Shown piece by piece: positions 39,801 to 44,844 of a stretch of 64,000 nt of DNA (the first letter of the stretch is position 1; each line of letters opens with the position of its first letter). The translations under genes and the position numbers were made by a program. Source of the DNA: Heligmosomoides polygyrus polygyrus (Eukaryota; Nematoda; Chromadorea; Rhabditida; Heligmosomidae); contig OX377202.1 of assembly GCA_947396885.1 (NCBI GenBank), forward strand, positions 6,758,001 through 6,822,000, given 5' to 3'. The notes under the pieces were generated by a model. It was not told the origin of the DNA. It saw only the letters and a list, made by a program, of their open reading frames with translations, and did not search any database.

Positions 39801-42800
39801 ACAACACAGTTTTCTGATATGCACTCCCTATCGTAGAGCCCATTTCGGACTAGCTGAGCTCGAGCTGTGCTCCGCTGTATGGCAGAAGTGATATTATCAG
39901 AAATAAAAGGAAAACAAAAGGGCATACGATCTCGGCGTTGTATATTGCGTAACACAGGGCGGACCCTTTGGCGGTGTTGTGGTACCACATAGCCATTTTG
40001 GCAAGCGATTTTGGATACTAACCTTAATGACTCTCGTCGCCCTTCGGAGCCGTGCATACATCACGTGCAGTTCTGATAATGTTCCTTATAACTGCGCGTT
40101 TAACAGCTGTAGGATGTGCGGAAGATGCATGGACCAAAATGTTCTTAGATCTTTCTTTGCGGTACCACTTCATCGTGACGATGCCACCTGATATATAATT
40201 TGCGTGTTTAGATAAGGTAGCCATACGTTCTTGGGAGTTTCCCTCGTAACTTTAATACATTGTGGTTGATAATTGAGTTGTTTAAAACACTCATCCATTT
40301 CGGACTGTGTTGATGTTACAATAAAACAATCATCAATATATCTGCAATACATCAAGGGAAGACGTTCTAGAACTGGATTCTCCATTTTGCTTATAAAGCA
40401 AACGTCAAGAACTGGAGCAAGTCGTCGACCCATGGCTAAACCTCGCGTTTGTGAAAAATATCTACCTGACCATTTGAAAATATTACAGCTTAGGCACTCC
40501 TTGATTAGAGTTGTGATGCAGCTATTGCAAGTTATTGCTAACCGCTAAGAAGCGCGACATGAAATAAACACACATATGTATTTCAGATGAAGGAAAGCGG
40601 TATGTCTGGGACGATGATCGAACATTTCGGTGAGATCGCTGTGGCTGTCATCGCTTCTCAGGTTCGTTTTCAGAGTACTGTTTTTCTTGACTTGATTTGT
40701 TTTTGTTTTTTCTTGTTTTTTAATTTACAAGGTTCGTCTGAAGGAAGGTGGCGAAACGAACCATAAAAGTTATTATCTTGGTTCTTCAAATTACTAAAAT
40801 GTATTTGACTTTGACTGGGATGTTGTGCTGCGAGGTAAACTACGGTATCCATTATGGCAGCTTTCAATGATTCATTCTTTTCGAATGTGAACTCAGCTGA
40901 TGAACTGAAGATAGAATTGCGCGATTCTTCCATTCTTAACTCTTCTTAAAATCTCGACAGAAATTAGACTTATTAGTGCATGGTGATTTTACGAGGAAGC
41001 TTAGAACTACTGCCAGAATATGTGCTATCAAATATTGGGTTGTTCAACAATTAATGTCTTTTTTCACATTTGTCAAGCGAATTTAACTATACCACTTTCA
41101 CGTCTAGTTGGACACTTTCAAACCAAATTGGACACTTTTAAAACCAAATTAGGATCTATCCTAATCGGGAGGGGGCAACCGTAGAGTGTCGGCTGCGGAC
41201 GTCATTCCATACCACACAACCATGCCCCCTGAGTTCAAAGGAAAGCCCTCGTATCATGGGACAGCAGGCTCTCGTAGAAACTCAAGCAGGTGACTGAAGG
41301 CCCAGATCACTATATGCCCCCTCCGGTTAGGACCAAATTGGACACTCTTCTAAGCTGGCCTATGAACTTTGAAATTAAATTGAACGTCTTCTAAATCAAT
41401 AGAGCTTTCCAAGATGGTTAGAATAATTTTTGTTCAAGGAAAACTTAGAATAACTTTTTGATTTTTTAAAATTTAACTGCCGAATGAGTGAAATAATTTT
41501 ATAAAAATTTTATGTTTTGAGAAAAAATAAAAAATAAAATTTTGTGTTAAGGCGCAGCAAGGCAGCAATCATGACCTGCTTTAAAAGACTGGATCGTGCC
41601 ATGCACTCAAAAAGTTTAACGCAGCGTTTATTTGATTGACAGTGTAAATACTGCTCACATGCAGCAAGAAAGTTAGGATATGTGTGTTTTTACTATTGTT
41701 TGTGCTGCACCGCTTGCAAGTGTGAAAGTGCGTGCAAACAGAAATTTCGCTGTCATTCGGATGAAAATCACGATGTTTTGGACGAGAATATGGCGCAATC
41801 TCTATTTTTGCAATAGAAGATAGCCGCCTTCCTGCTCTTTAAAACAAGCTTCGAATCGTTTTTTTTTTCCAGAGAAAATAAAATTTTTATAAAATTTCTA
41901 ACAATTTCTATTGGGTAGATAAATGAAATCTTCAAAGGAAGTTATACTAAAACTTTCCTTGAACAAAAAATTATTCTAACATTTTTAGAGAGTCTCTAGC
42001 TTAATGTAGAAGAAGCTCATTTCGATTTGGAAAAGTTCTTTTTGATTTGAAAAGTGTCCAATTTGATTTGAAAAGTCCTCAATTTGCTTTGAAAAGTGTC
42101 CAATTCGACGTGAAAATCTTATATATTAACAACAAACATTAACAAATGACATATTGTTGGATGACATTTTGCCATCATTCGGTAGGTAGAAAAATTCCAC
42201 ATCCGAAGAAGCCTTGGCATGAAAATTTCTAGAGCGAAAGCGAGCCAACAAACGATCAGTATGGCAGTACTACCATAAACTTCACATTATTTCTTCCGAG
42301 CTCAAACCACATTTCTGTGCTTACGGAAGTAAAACTATAAAATATCCCGATAAGGCCCCGTTTATACTTCGTCGCGGCGCGACGCGACGCCACGTATAGT
42401 GGCCACATTGATTGTGCGACGCGATCGATCAATTGGCCTCATTGCGTGGCCATCGCGTCGCGCTGCGACGAAGTATAAACGGGGCCTAATGCTTTCTTTG
42501 GTTGTCCATTTTCAAATTAATTTCTTACTAACTTGTTTTACTAATGACACTCTGTTATTGGAAACAGATCGTCTAAAGGCTAACCTTTAGGATAAAGGAT
42601 AAAAGGATAAAGTACGGCGGTATTCAATTCCCTTTGGGATACGCCACGCATTCTATTTCTACGGGATCTCGTGGAGGCGAGTGGAATGCGTATTTGGCCA
42701 TACAATGACTTGCGGTGGCCAGCCGATGAACAAGTCAGCGCTCTATCCTTTCCAGGCAAGTCTGGTACCAATTCACCGACACCGGAGGGATAGAAGGCTT

Positions 42801-44840
42801 GGTTGGCCTGGGTGGGTAATTCGAACCAGGAACCTAGTATCGGGTGCAGGCGACAGCCGGCGCCTCCTCCGACTGCGCCCCACGCGCCGTAAGCCTAACC
42901 TTTAAAGTAGCACATTGCCACGCAATCACTGCTACATAAAAGTATACAGATCACACCATCTATAAGAAAAAACGACAATAATTATCGAACATCCCAATAT
43001 GTAGAAATTGCGATGGTTCGTAGCCGTTAGCACGCAACCAATTCTCCACTATTCCGCCTTTGCTTTCCTATCGTCATCCTTTCCTCCCACTCTAATTTCT
43101 TGCAATAAAAAAATATAATAGCTTGTAATTGAATCCGTTTTGCACTTTTTCAAAAGTACTATACTTTTGGATCCATAAAGGACAGAGGATAAAGGACGGC
43201 GTTACTCTATTCCTCCTGGTTTGCACCACGCATTCTACTTCTACGCGATGTCGTGGAGGCGATTTGAAAGCGTATTTGGCCATACAATGAGTTGTGGTAG
43301 CCAGTCGATTGGCTCAGCGCTTTATCCTTCCCAGACAAGTCTGGTACCAATTCACCGACCCCGGAGGGATGAAAGGCTTGGTTGGCCTGGGTGGGTAATT
43401 CGAACCAGGAACCTGGTATCGAGTGCACGCGACCGTCGGCGCCTCCTCCGACTGCGCTACATGCGCCCAAGATTTTACCAACTTGTTTTTACTAACGTCG
43501 CTCAGCTTTTGAAGGAAGATAGTCGAAAGTCTATTACTTACAATAGTATATAATAATGTAAACCATGCAATCTCAGTTGCCATCTGTGGGAAAAATCGAC
43601 ATTAACTATGAAACAACCCAATATAATACCTTGTAAGTGAAACCGTTTTGCACCTCGTCGAAAGTACTACACTTTTGAATTTAACACAAAAAATCAGGTA
43701 GTCCTTACTTAAAGGTAAGGTATAGATTAAAACGTTATCAGATAATTCTTCAAAGCGGAAGCTCGTCAGGGAAAACAGAAGCACGTTGAGGATGCGAAAA
43801 AAAAATCGTCGAAACTGCACGCAGTCTCTATTGTGTCCAAGAATAGCCAGCGATTTTCTAGAGCTGTAAAGGCCTCCGTACACTTTTGTGGCAACGCGGC
43901 GGCCCTATCCTTAACCATAGGGCAGGAACGTAGAGCTTGCCGCTGGCGGCGAATGGCGGCGAGCGGTGCTGTGCCGCAGCCGCAGCCGCAGCCGTACACT
44001 TTTGCGGCAAGCTGTTGGGCGGCAGCGACGCCGCCGCAGTATTCTGTCTGCGCTCTAACCGACCGTGCCAGGGATCGGCCACAGTGCAGACAGAAGGCGG
44101 GAAAGCGAATAGCAGCAGTAGGTCCCGACTGAAAAGAGTACAGTGCCTCTGCCGTTTGCCGCCGGCAAGACTCGACTGTGCGTGAGCGGCGCGCTTCACA
44201 ACTTTTGCCACGTCGCCTGCCACGTTGCCGCAAAAGTGTGCGGAGGGCTTAAGCCCTAGTTTATACTTGGGCCGCTACGCGGCGTGGCACAACGACGGCC
44301 ATAGGTATCGATTTTTCACGTCGCCCAGTCGATATCTATCCCGACCATCGTGCCGCGCCGCGCAGCGGCGCAAGTATAAACTAGGGCTAAGGGTGCAGCT
44401 TTGTAAATGTGTAGCACTTTTGGAAATGACATCACTGAGATCAGAAGATAACAGCGGAGCTGTTCTCCTCCAAAAGCACTGTTGCGCTGCAAAATCGCAA
44501 CTGCTAAAAACTACATTATTTTTCTGCTGCCTTGTAATATTTAGAAAAATTTGAAAAATTTGAAAGCTCCACTCTAGGCCTCGCAGATAAAGATTTGTAT
44601 TGATAATTTAAGCTAGTTGTCCACATCACGTTCTTCTCTTATTTCGCACGTATCTTCTTTCCCACTGAAAGAAGGCTCTATGCATTTCAGGACTCGATCA
44701 AATACAACCACGATGCGGTGAAAGCCTGGCGCCTACTGCTCGCTTACGTCACCGACGAGATGATGGTCGGATTCGACCGTCTGAGCCGAATCTCTGAGCG
44801 AAAGTGCAGCAACGTCAGTCTATGTCCGCGGCGGACGTAG
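806..44840 (+). CDS. Nematode globin gene (9 exons, introns full of transposons)
   Basis: Encodes a haem-binding globin with an N-terminal extension of about 97 residues. Exons: 806-850 (tentative), 903-979, 6329-6430, 24938-25046, 31697-31788, 37028-37124, 38675-38764, 40587-40661, 44691-44840. Every junction is phase-compatible, giving 278 codons plus TAG. Globin landmarks are all present. The A helix lies about residues 98-111. C-helix Pro139 is followed six residues later by Phe145 (CD1). The distal E7 His is probably His170 (His168 is adjacent). Proximal F8 His202 sits in the motif FGEKHAQ. The G/H region carries a conserved Trp242 in AWRLLLAYVTDEMM. The His-rich N-terminus and basic C-terminal tail fit extended nematode globins. 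Introns reach 18.5 kb and consist of nested transposons. Function in oxygen binding or sensing is inferred from the family only. The exact nematode paralogue was not recognised. Confidence 0.85.
903..979 (+). CDS. Globin exon 2 (N-terminal extension)
   Basis: Bounded by a TATTTCAG acceptor and an AAG|GTATGT donor. The open frame is charged and His/Ser-rich (contains YHHSRSVSPHPHS) and ends two bases into a codon. That remainder joins exactly with the single base that begins the exon at 6329, recreating an Arg codon. The low-complexity polar content suits a disordered N-terminal extension. Confidence 0.65.
1190..1230. repeat. Short perfect hairpin
   Basis: CTGGCAGCTCG at 1190-1200 is the exact inverse complement of CGAGCTGCCAG at 1220-1230, with a 19-nt loop. 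It borders an AT-rich stretch (1020-1170) with many TTCGAAT motifs. Possibly a relic of a small inverted-repeat element. Confidence 0.5.
1645..1941 (-). repeat. tRNA-derived SINE, full-length copy 1
   Basis: The 5' head (right end) has a tRNA-like pol III promoter: an A box around GTAGCGCAGTCGG and a B box GGTTCGGATTT. The 3' end (left) finishes in tandem GGATAAA units. The same ~295-bp sequence recurs at 5528, 36648, 42588, 43177 and 49904 in both orientations. Confidence 0.75.
2530..2660 (+). repeat. 5'-truncated SINE copy
   Basis: Contains only the 3' half of the SINE family: the segment ending in ATGCGTGGCGCATCC and a decayed ATCCTTTATCC tail. A smaller fragment of the same segment lies near 2120-2170. 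Confidence 0.55.
2777..2939. mobile_element. MITE, GGCCGGATTCATCAAC family, CCCGTGGGTAT type
   Basis: Terminal inverted repeats start GGGGCCGGATTCATCAAC and continue inward with CCCGTGGGTATxGGGGGTAGAGAT at both ends. The centre is pyrimidine-rich. No coding capacity. Confidence 0.8.
2995..3511. mobile_element. MITE of the same family carrying a nested copy
   Basis: Opens with GGGCCCGGATTCATCAAC and closes with TTGATGAATCCGGACCC. A second, complete copy sits inside at 3132-3295, so one MITE jumped into another. Confidence 0.72.
3132..3295. mobile_element. Nested MITE, CCCGTGGGTAT type
   Basis: Full TIRs at both ends (GGGGCCGGATTCATCAAC and its complement). Internally it is the reverse complement of the copy at 2777-2939. 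Confidence 0.78.
3520..4616. repeat. Decayed copies of the foldback repeat interior
   Basis: Contains three rearranged repeats of a module with GCGCCATGCACTC, a CGCGATTT(C/T)TATTTGATTGATAG segment and AAAGCGCAGCAA. The same module occurs at 5100, 18090, 37690 and 41590 inside related elements. Several reading frames stay open by composition only; no gene is supported. Confidence 0.55.
4617..5442. mobile_element. Foldback element, TTTTCACG-CGAATTGGACAC family
   Basis: Starts TATACCATTTTCACG and ends CGTGAAAATGGTATA. Subterminal repeats of the type GGACACTTTTCAAATC occur at both ends. No transposase seen. Related copies lie at 17600, 34745, 37374, 41089, 50508 and 52237. Confidence 0.65.
5528..5820 (+). 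repeat. tRNA-derived SINE, copy 2
   Basis: Head GGGCGCGTGTTGCGCAGTCGG is followed by a B box GGTTCGGATTT, with a tail of TTTATCC units. It is inserted in the end of the foldback repeat that closes near 5442; the repeat-like motif TTTGACG flanks it. Confidence 0.72.
5880..6300. other. Unassigned intronic stretch
   Basis: Holds a 60-codon open frame at 5890-6072 with no recognised similarity. Nothing else is supported. Confidence 0.3.
6329..6430 (+). CDS. Globin exon 3 (N-terminal extension)
   Basis: Acceptor CCCTTTTAG, donor CAC|GTAAGT. Reads about K-EPAISIVGRTWKSADVD-KEAAAMQNANALSIR in the frame fixed by exon 2. It leaves two bases that are completed by the first base of the exon at 24938. 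The following intron is about 18.5 kb and holds the mariner nest, the giant palindrome and the tRNA-TIR element. Confidence 0.75.
6440..7015. other. Unassigned intronic stretch
   Basis: Overlapping open frames on both strands (6488-6881) resemble no family I know. They have no matching splice context with the globin exons. Function unknown. Confidence 0.3.
7018..7186. mobile_element. Hairpin MITE, GGCCGGATTCATCAAC family, ACTTACAGCA type
   Basis: Long near-perfect hairpin. TIR GGGGCCAGATTCATCAACGA continues as CTTACAGCAGTTTAAC and the element closes with the complement at 7186. Central stem AAATCCCTGATAGCGC. Confidence 0.8.
7265..7429. mobile_element. Hairpin MITE nested in mariner copy A
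   Basis: TIR GGGCCGAATTCAACAACGAC with inner stem GATAAGCCGCGTTATCTGAG-like sequence. Same family as 7018, 20817, 45804 and 48376. Confidence 0.75.
7505..7605 (-). repeat. tRNA-like repeat unit 1
   Basis: On the minus strand: an A-box-like TGGTGTAAGG, the T arm GCGGGTTCGAGTCCCGC (perfect 5-bp stem) and a conserved 3' extension AGAGTTTTGATCGCAA. The anticodon loop would be CCGGAAA, lacking the universal T33. Treated as a tRNA-derived repeat, not a working tRNA. Confidence 0.55.
7853..8866 (+). pseudogene. Mariner family 2 transposase, broken
   Basis: DNA-cutting transposase of the mariner DD34D group. The intact N-terminal 113 residues (MNQREIRVLYLYERKSGHN...) form the helix-turn-helix DNA-binding part. 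Stop codons and frameshifts follow. Later frames retain TVWW, TITAEKYC, LLHDNARPH and a final SPTDCYF, with 34 residues between the last two catalytic Asp. Not functional as read. Confidence 0.82.
8899..10009 (-). mobile_element. Mariner family 1, copy 1 (nested)
   Basis: Bounded by TTAGGTTGAAACG and CTCGTTATAACCTAA, with a TA duplication at each side (8897-8898, 10010-10011). It interrupts the 3' end of mariner copy A. Compared with copy 2 at 62360 it lacks the start of the transposase gene. Confidence 0.85.
8976..9950 (-). pseudogene. Mariner family 1 transposase, broken copy
   Basis: Reads leftwards. The N-terminal codons are deleted, a stop interrupts ...KTKKL*RWVPQ, and a frameshift falls at the HDNARPH motif (the frame 9652-9248 ends LLLHTTLAPM; the frame 9242-8976 resumes after it). 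Catalytic region otherwise like copy 2: TVWWCSLG, SPDLSPTDYHFF. Ends ESEGFYFD. Confidence 0.82.
10383..10873. mobile_element. Foldback with inverted GAAACGTCAG-type ends
   Basis: Two inverted copies of one end sequence (arms about 10430-10515 and 10765-10850) face each other. The host sequence CCAGAAGTT is duplicated on both sides (10374-10382, 10874-10882). Each arm carries a short hairpin followed by GAAACGTC or GAAACCTC and AATAAA. Possibly related to Penelope terminal repeats. Confidence 0.65.
11174..12036 (+). mobile_element. Mariner-like element with poly-G termini
   Basis: TIRs: a run of about 13 G then CAAAAGTAATGAGACA, mirrored at the right end. TA duplicated on both sides. Internally deleted. 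Confidence 0.8.
11580..11975 (+). pseudogene. Mariner transposase C-terminal half
   Basis: About 130 codons with LLFDNAAPHREQ and LPYSPDSSLCDYHYF. The two Asp residues are 34 apart, the mariner signature. The N-terminal half is missing, so the copy cannot be autonomous. Confidence 0.8.
12253..16439. repeat. Giant 4.2-kb palindrome (long inverted-repeat element)
   Basis: The left arm (12253-about 13510) and right arm (about 15185-16439) are inverse complements. Equivalent positions sum to 28692 across the outer ~750 bp without a single indel, and identical 156-codon and 126-codon frames occur in both arms. The core contains further inverted and direct repeats (13490-13625 vs 13865-14010; 14720-14910 vs 15400-15590). 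No transposase recognised. The open frames are a by-product of the repeat. Confidence 0.85.
16560..16640 (-). repeat. tRNA-like repeat unit 2 (partial)
   Basis: Minus strand: CGCTGCCCGGAAAGCAG, T arm GCGGTTTCGAGTCCCGC and the 3' extension AGAGTTTTGATTGCAAC shared with unit 1. The 5' part is lost. Confidence 0.5.
16815..17010. repeat. Dispersed repeat, first copy
   Basis: Matches 24363-24560 in inverse-free orientation, sharing GCATGAGCCAATAA, CGAACGACAT and CCACAGAGCAG. No terminal structure resolved. Confidence 0.5.
17011..17599. other. Unassigned intronic stretch
   Basis: Contains GACCTAAAAAT motifs resembling mariner family 2 ends and short frames on both strands. Nothing is supported as a gene. 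Confidence 0.3.
17600..18570. mobile_element. Foldback element copy, GGACAC family
   Basis: Left end TTTTCACGTCGAATTGGACA and right end with CCAATTTGATTTGAA. The interior holds the module with AAGAGATTGCGCCATGCCC. No coding capacity recognised. Confidence 0.55.
18571..20816. other. Unassigned intronic stretch
   Basis: A 79-90-codon overlapping frame pair at 18617-18933, a minus frame at 19223-19477 and a repeated CAAACTTGGGTARTTAAACC at about 19210 and 19867 are the only patterns. No family recognised. Confidence 0.3.
20817..20988. mobile_element. Hairpin MITE, AAAGTTACTGCA type
   Basis: TIR GGGGCCGGATTCATCAAAGT; a long central stem made of GATAAGCCGCGTTATCTGAG-type sequence; closes with TGATGAGTCCGGTCCC. 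Confidence 0.8.
20989..21599. other. Unassigned, with TTTATTTA repeats
   Basis: Has a TTTATTTA-rich run at about 21060-21100 that could be the tail of an unknown retroelement on the minus strand, and a hydrophobic 69-codon minus frame (21209-21418) of unknown meaning. Confidence 0.3.
22053..22349 (+). pseudogene. Unknown element-encoded protein, part 1
   Basis: A 98-codon frame in the body of the tRNA-TIR element, with a possible internal acceptor (CTTTGCAG at about 22129). Segment RRFFFGPTENVTKRVRSFAM looks protein-like. Family not recognised. Confidence 0.4.
22394..22579 (+). pseudogene. Unknown element-encoded protein, zinc-knuckle-like C-terminus
   Basis: Sixty-one codons with IRCAVCKQHVCFTHFF, a C-x2-C-x4-C-x2-H cluster like those at the C-termini of some transposases. 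It is probably the end of the same protein as 22053-22349. Cut short by the RTE insertion about 20 bp downstream. Confidence 0.45.
22600..24059 (-). mobile_element. RTE-type non-LTR retrotransposon, 5'-truncated
   Basis: Inserted in the tRNA-TIR element with TTTGTGC on both sides. 3' end (left) has TACTTTGATAC. Encodes a reverse transcriptase remnant. Confidence 0.78.
22615..24059 (-). pseudogene. RTE-type reverse transcriptase, broken
   Basis: Reads leftwards. APGPDGISADLLR, NNYRPISLLSVVCKIFTRIL and FVDYRKAFDSVE (the first catalytic Asp) lie in the frame ending at 23619, then a stop. The frame resumes with GVRQGDTISPKLF, RFADDIVLIS (the two catalytic Asp) and YVYLGRELN, then shifts to ...MKKSKYRWAGHLLRR. 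The endonuclease domain is missing. Confidence 0.85.
24222..24292 (-). repeat. tRNA-like unit inside the right TIR
   Basis: Minus strand: an A box TGGCGCAGGGG and a B box GGTTCGGTTCCC separated by tRNA-like spacing, bracketed by a possible acceptor stem (GCGGTGG with wobble pairs to TTGCCGC). Equivalent units sit in the other TIRs of this family. Confidence 0.5.
24363..24560. repeat. Dispersed repeat, second copy
   Basis: Same sequence as 16815-17010 (GCATGAGCCAATAAACGCGA and CCACAGAGCAG). It abuts the truncated right TIR. Confidence 0.5.
24938..25046 (+). CDS. Globin exon 4 (A helix)
   Basis: Acceptor CGACTTCAG, donor CGG|GTAGGA. After a polar linker it encodes VQLTLSSKHKKVLR, the expected start of a globin A helix. 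It begins with one base that completes a Thr codon and ends in phase 0, as the next exon requires. Its length of 109 nt (1 mod 3) is exactly what the flanking exons demand. Confidence 0.85.
25047..25429. other. Unassigned intronic stretch
   Basis: Intron sequence after globin exon 4; nothing recognised. Confidence 0.3.
25900..26600. other. Unassigned interior stretch
   Basis: AT-rich sequence between the left inverted end and the RTE remnant; nothing recognised. Confidence 0.3.
26610..27760 (+). pseudogene. RTE-type reverse transcriptase fragment
   Basis: Plus-strand frames: LLYKKGDVHNIGNYRPICLM, KRGVR*RDTISPKLFSATIE, a deleted catalytic block (DHLRSLTTS where RFADDIVL is expected), then FSTYVYLVRKVNMAND and downstream C-terminal matter similar to the copy at 46121-47052. 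Several stops and frameshifts. Both ends truncated. Confidence 0.8.
27761..28290. other. Unassigned interior stretch
   Basis: A 108-codon minus frame (27913-28239) shows no recognisable motif. Nothing supported. Confidence 0.3.
28590..30400. mobile_element. Harbinger-like element containing a tandem duplication
   Basis: TIR GGCGCCTTTTATACTCCCGC at the left and AAGTATAAAAGGCGC at the right, with TTA on both sides (28587-28589, 30401-30403). The interior holds two diverged direct copies of about 0.7 kb (28700-29230 and 29600-30130) separated by GC-rich inverted ends, so one copy probably inserted into another. Confidence 0.68.
30404..30635. mobile_element. Harbinger-like MITE, GTTCATAGTTCGCGA type
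   Basis: Ends GAGCCTGTTCATAGTTCGCG and TCGCGAAGTATGAACAAGCCC; TTA duplicated on both sides. It shares its left TTA with the element 28590-30400. Confidence 0.78.
30640..30960 (-). pseudogene. Penelope-like element, endonuclease C-terminal fragment
   Basis: Minus strand frame includes MEAFWIFAGNTRMNNRLERL followed by SIIHDSLLFVPRC, preceded (in a shifted frame) by ISARKAL-type sequence. This resembles the conserved region after the GIY-YIG domain of Penelope endonucleases. The rest of the element is absent. Confidence 0.55.
30965..31690. other. Unassigned intronic stretch
   Basis: Precedes globin exon 5; AT-rich with short frames on the minus strand; nothing recognised. Confidence 0.3.
31697..31788 (+). 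CDS. Globin exon 5 (B-C helices)
   Basis: Acceptor CCTTTTCAG, donor TTAG|GTGAGC. Encodes the B helix and the start of the C helix, with the motif LEAKYPDIR. The conserved C-helix Pro is residue 139. It ends with two bases that pair with the first base of the exon at 37028. A continuation into the sequence after 31874 was considered and rejected. Confidence 0.9.
32655..34435. mobile_element. hAT-like element with perfect 8-bp target duplication
   Basis: TIR TAGGGGTGCACA at the left and its partner CAGGGGTGCACA at the right. Target GTGCCTAC is duplicated at 32647-32654 and 34436-34443. Subterminal GTTAAATTTCGTTAA repeats at both ends. No transposase frame found; an old SINE lies inside. Confidence 0.85.
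33858..34140 (-). repeat. Degenerate SINE copy inside the hAT-like element
   Basis: Aligns by eye with the SINE family from the AATCCTTTTTGGGATG segment to a decayed head ending near TACACATCTCCCC. It carries many substitutions, so it is an old copy. Confidence 0.5.
34745..35133. mobile_element. Truncated foldback element, GGACAC family
   Basis: The right end is intact (TCCAATTCGACGTGAAAACGG); the left half is missing, probably cut off by the adjoining inverted-repeat element ending at 34735. Confidence 0.5.
35144..36437 (-). mobile_element. Tc1/mariner element with CAGGGTGCGTAAAAAGT ends
   Basis: TIRs CAGGGTGCGTAAAAAGTATT and complement, flanked by TA on both sides. Encodes a degraded transposase. 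Confidence 0.85.
35280..36200 (-). pseudogene. Tc1/mariner transposase, broken
   Basis: The longest frame (36177-35632) contains HFAFNDEILFTVE (first catalytic Asp) and LAGRKAYTASIMVFASDDG. Farther on, in other frames, YRPDLNRLEYSVWDVL matches the last catalytic block. Stops and frameshifts make it non-functional. Confidence 0.82.
36648..36943 (-). repeat. tRNA-derived SINE, copy 4
   Basis: GGATAAAA tail at the left, tRNA-like head GCGCAGTCGGA at the right, same internal sequence as the copy at 1645. Lies just upstream of globin exon 6. Confidence 0.7.
37028..37124 (+). CDS. Globin exon 6 (CD corner and distal E helix)
   Basis: Acceptor TTCTTTAAAG (weak, A at -3), donor TTG|GTGAGT (strong). 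In the phase fixed by exon 5 it reads SIFLTTAFVNSLS, placing Phe145 at CD1 six residues after the C-helix Pro. It ends with RTEHDHCKCL, supplying the distal His. It leaves phase 0, matching the next exon. Two Cys (171, 173) sit beside the distal His. Confidence 0.87.
37374..38202. mobile_element. Foldback element, GGACAC family, with RTE tail insertion
   Basis: TIR-like ends (ATACCATTTTTAGGTCGAATTGG and TATCCAATTCGACAT) with multiple TTGGACAC-type subterminal repeats. A 61-bp RTE 3' fragment is inserted at 37981-38041. Confidence 0.6.
37981..38041 (-). mobile_element. Severely 5'-truncated RTE-type insertion
   Basis: Matches the 3' end of the RTE copy at 22600 over its whole length. It is flanked by the duplicated target CTGTAGTT (before 37981 and after 38041). 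A classic dead-on-arrival non-LTR insertion. Confidence 0.7.
38240..38660. other. Unassigned intronic stretch
   Basis: Between the foldback element and globin exon 7. GC-moderate sequence with no recognised repeat or gene. Confidence 0.3.
38675..38764 (+). CDS. Globin exon 7 (E-F helices, proximal His)
   Basis: Acceptor ATAATTTCAG, donor CAG|GTAAAC; phase 0 at both ends. Encodes VSLFEKIVENLNEIE and then the F-helix motif FGEKHAQ, where His202 is the expected haem-iron ligand (F8). Spacing from His170 is 32 residues, close to the 29 of vertebrate globins. Confidence 0.92.
39125..40548 (-). mobile_element. Penelope-like retroelement, 5'-truncated
   Basis: Reads leftwards: reverse transcriptase C-terminal half, linker, GIY-YIG-type endonuclease region, and a 3' end with a hammerhead-like core and AATAAA near 39125-39165. 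It lies in the intron before globin exon 8. Confidence 0.8.
39430..40548 (-). pseudogene. Penelope RT / GIY-YIG endonuclease, broken
   Basis: The RT part shows FSQTRGLAMGRRLAPVLDV followed by YCRYIDDCFIV, with the two catalytic Asp, then KWYRKERSKNILVHASSAHP and a run of His/Arg before a frameshift. Next come LYDRECISENCVVCPHNKLGD and, in another frame, VYQAECGACNQICIRETGR, the Cys-rich approach to the GIY-YIG endonuclease. The YIG equivalent reads CIR, so the nuclease is damaged. Frames shift at least three times. Confidence 0.82.
40587..40661 (+). CDS. Globin exon 8 (FG corner and G helix)
   Basis: Acceptor GTATTTCAG, donor CAG|GTTCGT; phase 0 at both ends, 25 codons. Encodes the typical globin G-helix segment MIEHFGEIAVAVIA. 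A truncated Penelope-like element on the opposite strand ends about 40 bp upstream of this exon. Confidence 0.92.
41089..42122. mobile_element. Foldback element, GGACAC family, with nested MITE
   Basis: Ends ATACCACTTTCACG and CAATTCGACGTGAAAAT. A separate small element with CTATCCTAATCGGGAGGGGGC / GCCCCCTCCGGTTAGGACC ends is nested near 41155-41332. The host motif AGGAC/GGACC is seen on both sides. Confidence 0.6.
42125..42350. other. Unassigned short stretch
   Basis: No recognised feature between the foldback element and the MITE at 42354. Confidence 0.3.
42354..42486. mobile_element. Harbinger-like MITE, GTTTATACTTCGTCGC type
   Basis: Perfect TIR GGCCCCGTTTATACTTCGTC with GC-rich inner stem; TAA duplicated at 42351-42353 and 42487-42489. 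No coding capacity. Confidence 0.85.
42588..42890 (-). repeat. tRNA-derived SINE, copy 5
   Basis: Three tandem GGATAAA-like units at the left (3') end and the tRNA-like head at the right. Sequence is close to copies at 43177 and 1645. Confidence 0.73.
43177..43469 (-). repeat. tRNA-derived SINE, copy 6
   Basis: Same layout as the neighbouring copy at 42588. The 3' tail is a degenerate GGATAAAGG and the head ends in TACATGCGCCC. Confidence 0.73.
43480..43865. other. Unassigned intronic stretch
   Basis: AT-rich with no recognised repeat. Confidence 0.3.
43870..44248. mobile_element. MITE, TCCGTACACTTTTG type
   Basis: Ends GGCCTCCGTACACTTTTGTG and the complement with CGCAAAAGTGTGCGGAGGGC. GC-rich interior with several open frames on both strands that are compositional. 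It abuts the MITE at 44253. Confidence 0.72.
44253..44387. mobile_element. Harbinger-like MITE, CCCTAGTTTATACTTG type
   Basis: TIR GCCCTAGTTTATACTTGGGC and complement; TAA duplicated at 44250-44252 and 44388-44390. Same family at 47416 and 54123. Confidence 0.87.
44691..44840 (+). CDS. Globin exon 9 (H helix and C-terminus)
   Basis: Acceptor GCATTTCAG. Encodes HDAVKAWRLLLAYVTDEMM, matching the H helix with its conserved Trp, followed by a short basic Cys-containing tail and TAG at 44838-44840. A weak alternative donor (AAC|GTCAGT) in the tail is possible. Confidence 0.9.
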   Translation, partial: DSIKYNHDAVKAWRLLLAYVTDEMMVGFDRLSRISERKCSNVSLCPRRT

Positions 44841-44844
44841 CGTC

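Noticed and set aside
43766..44233. Overlapping Ala/Arg-rich frames on both strands as genes
   Set aside because: They coincide with the GC-rich palindromic interior of the MITE at 43870-44248.
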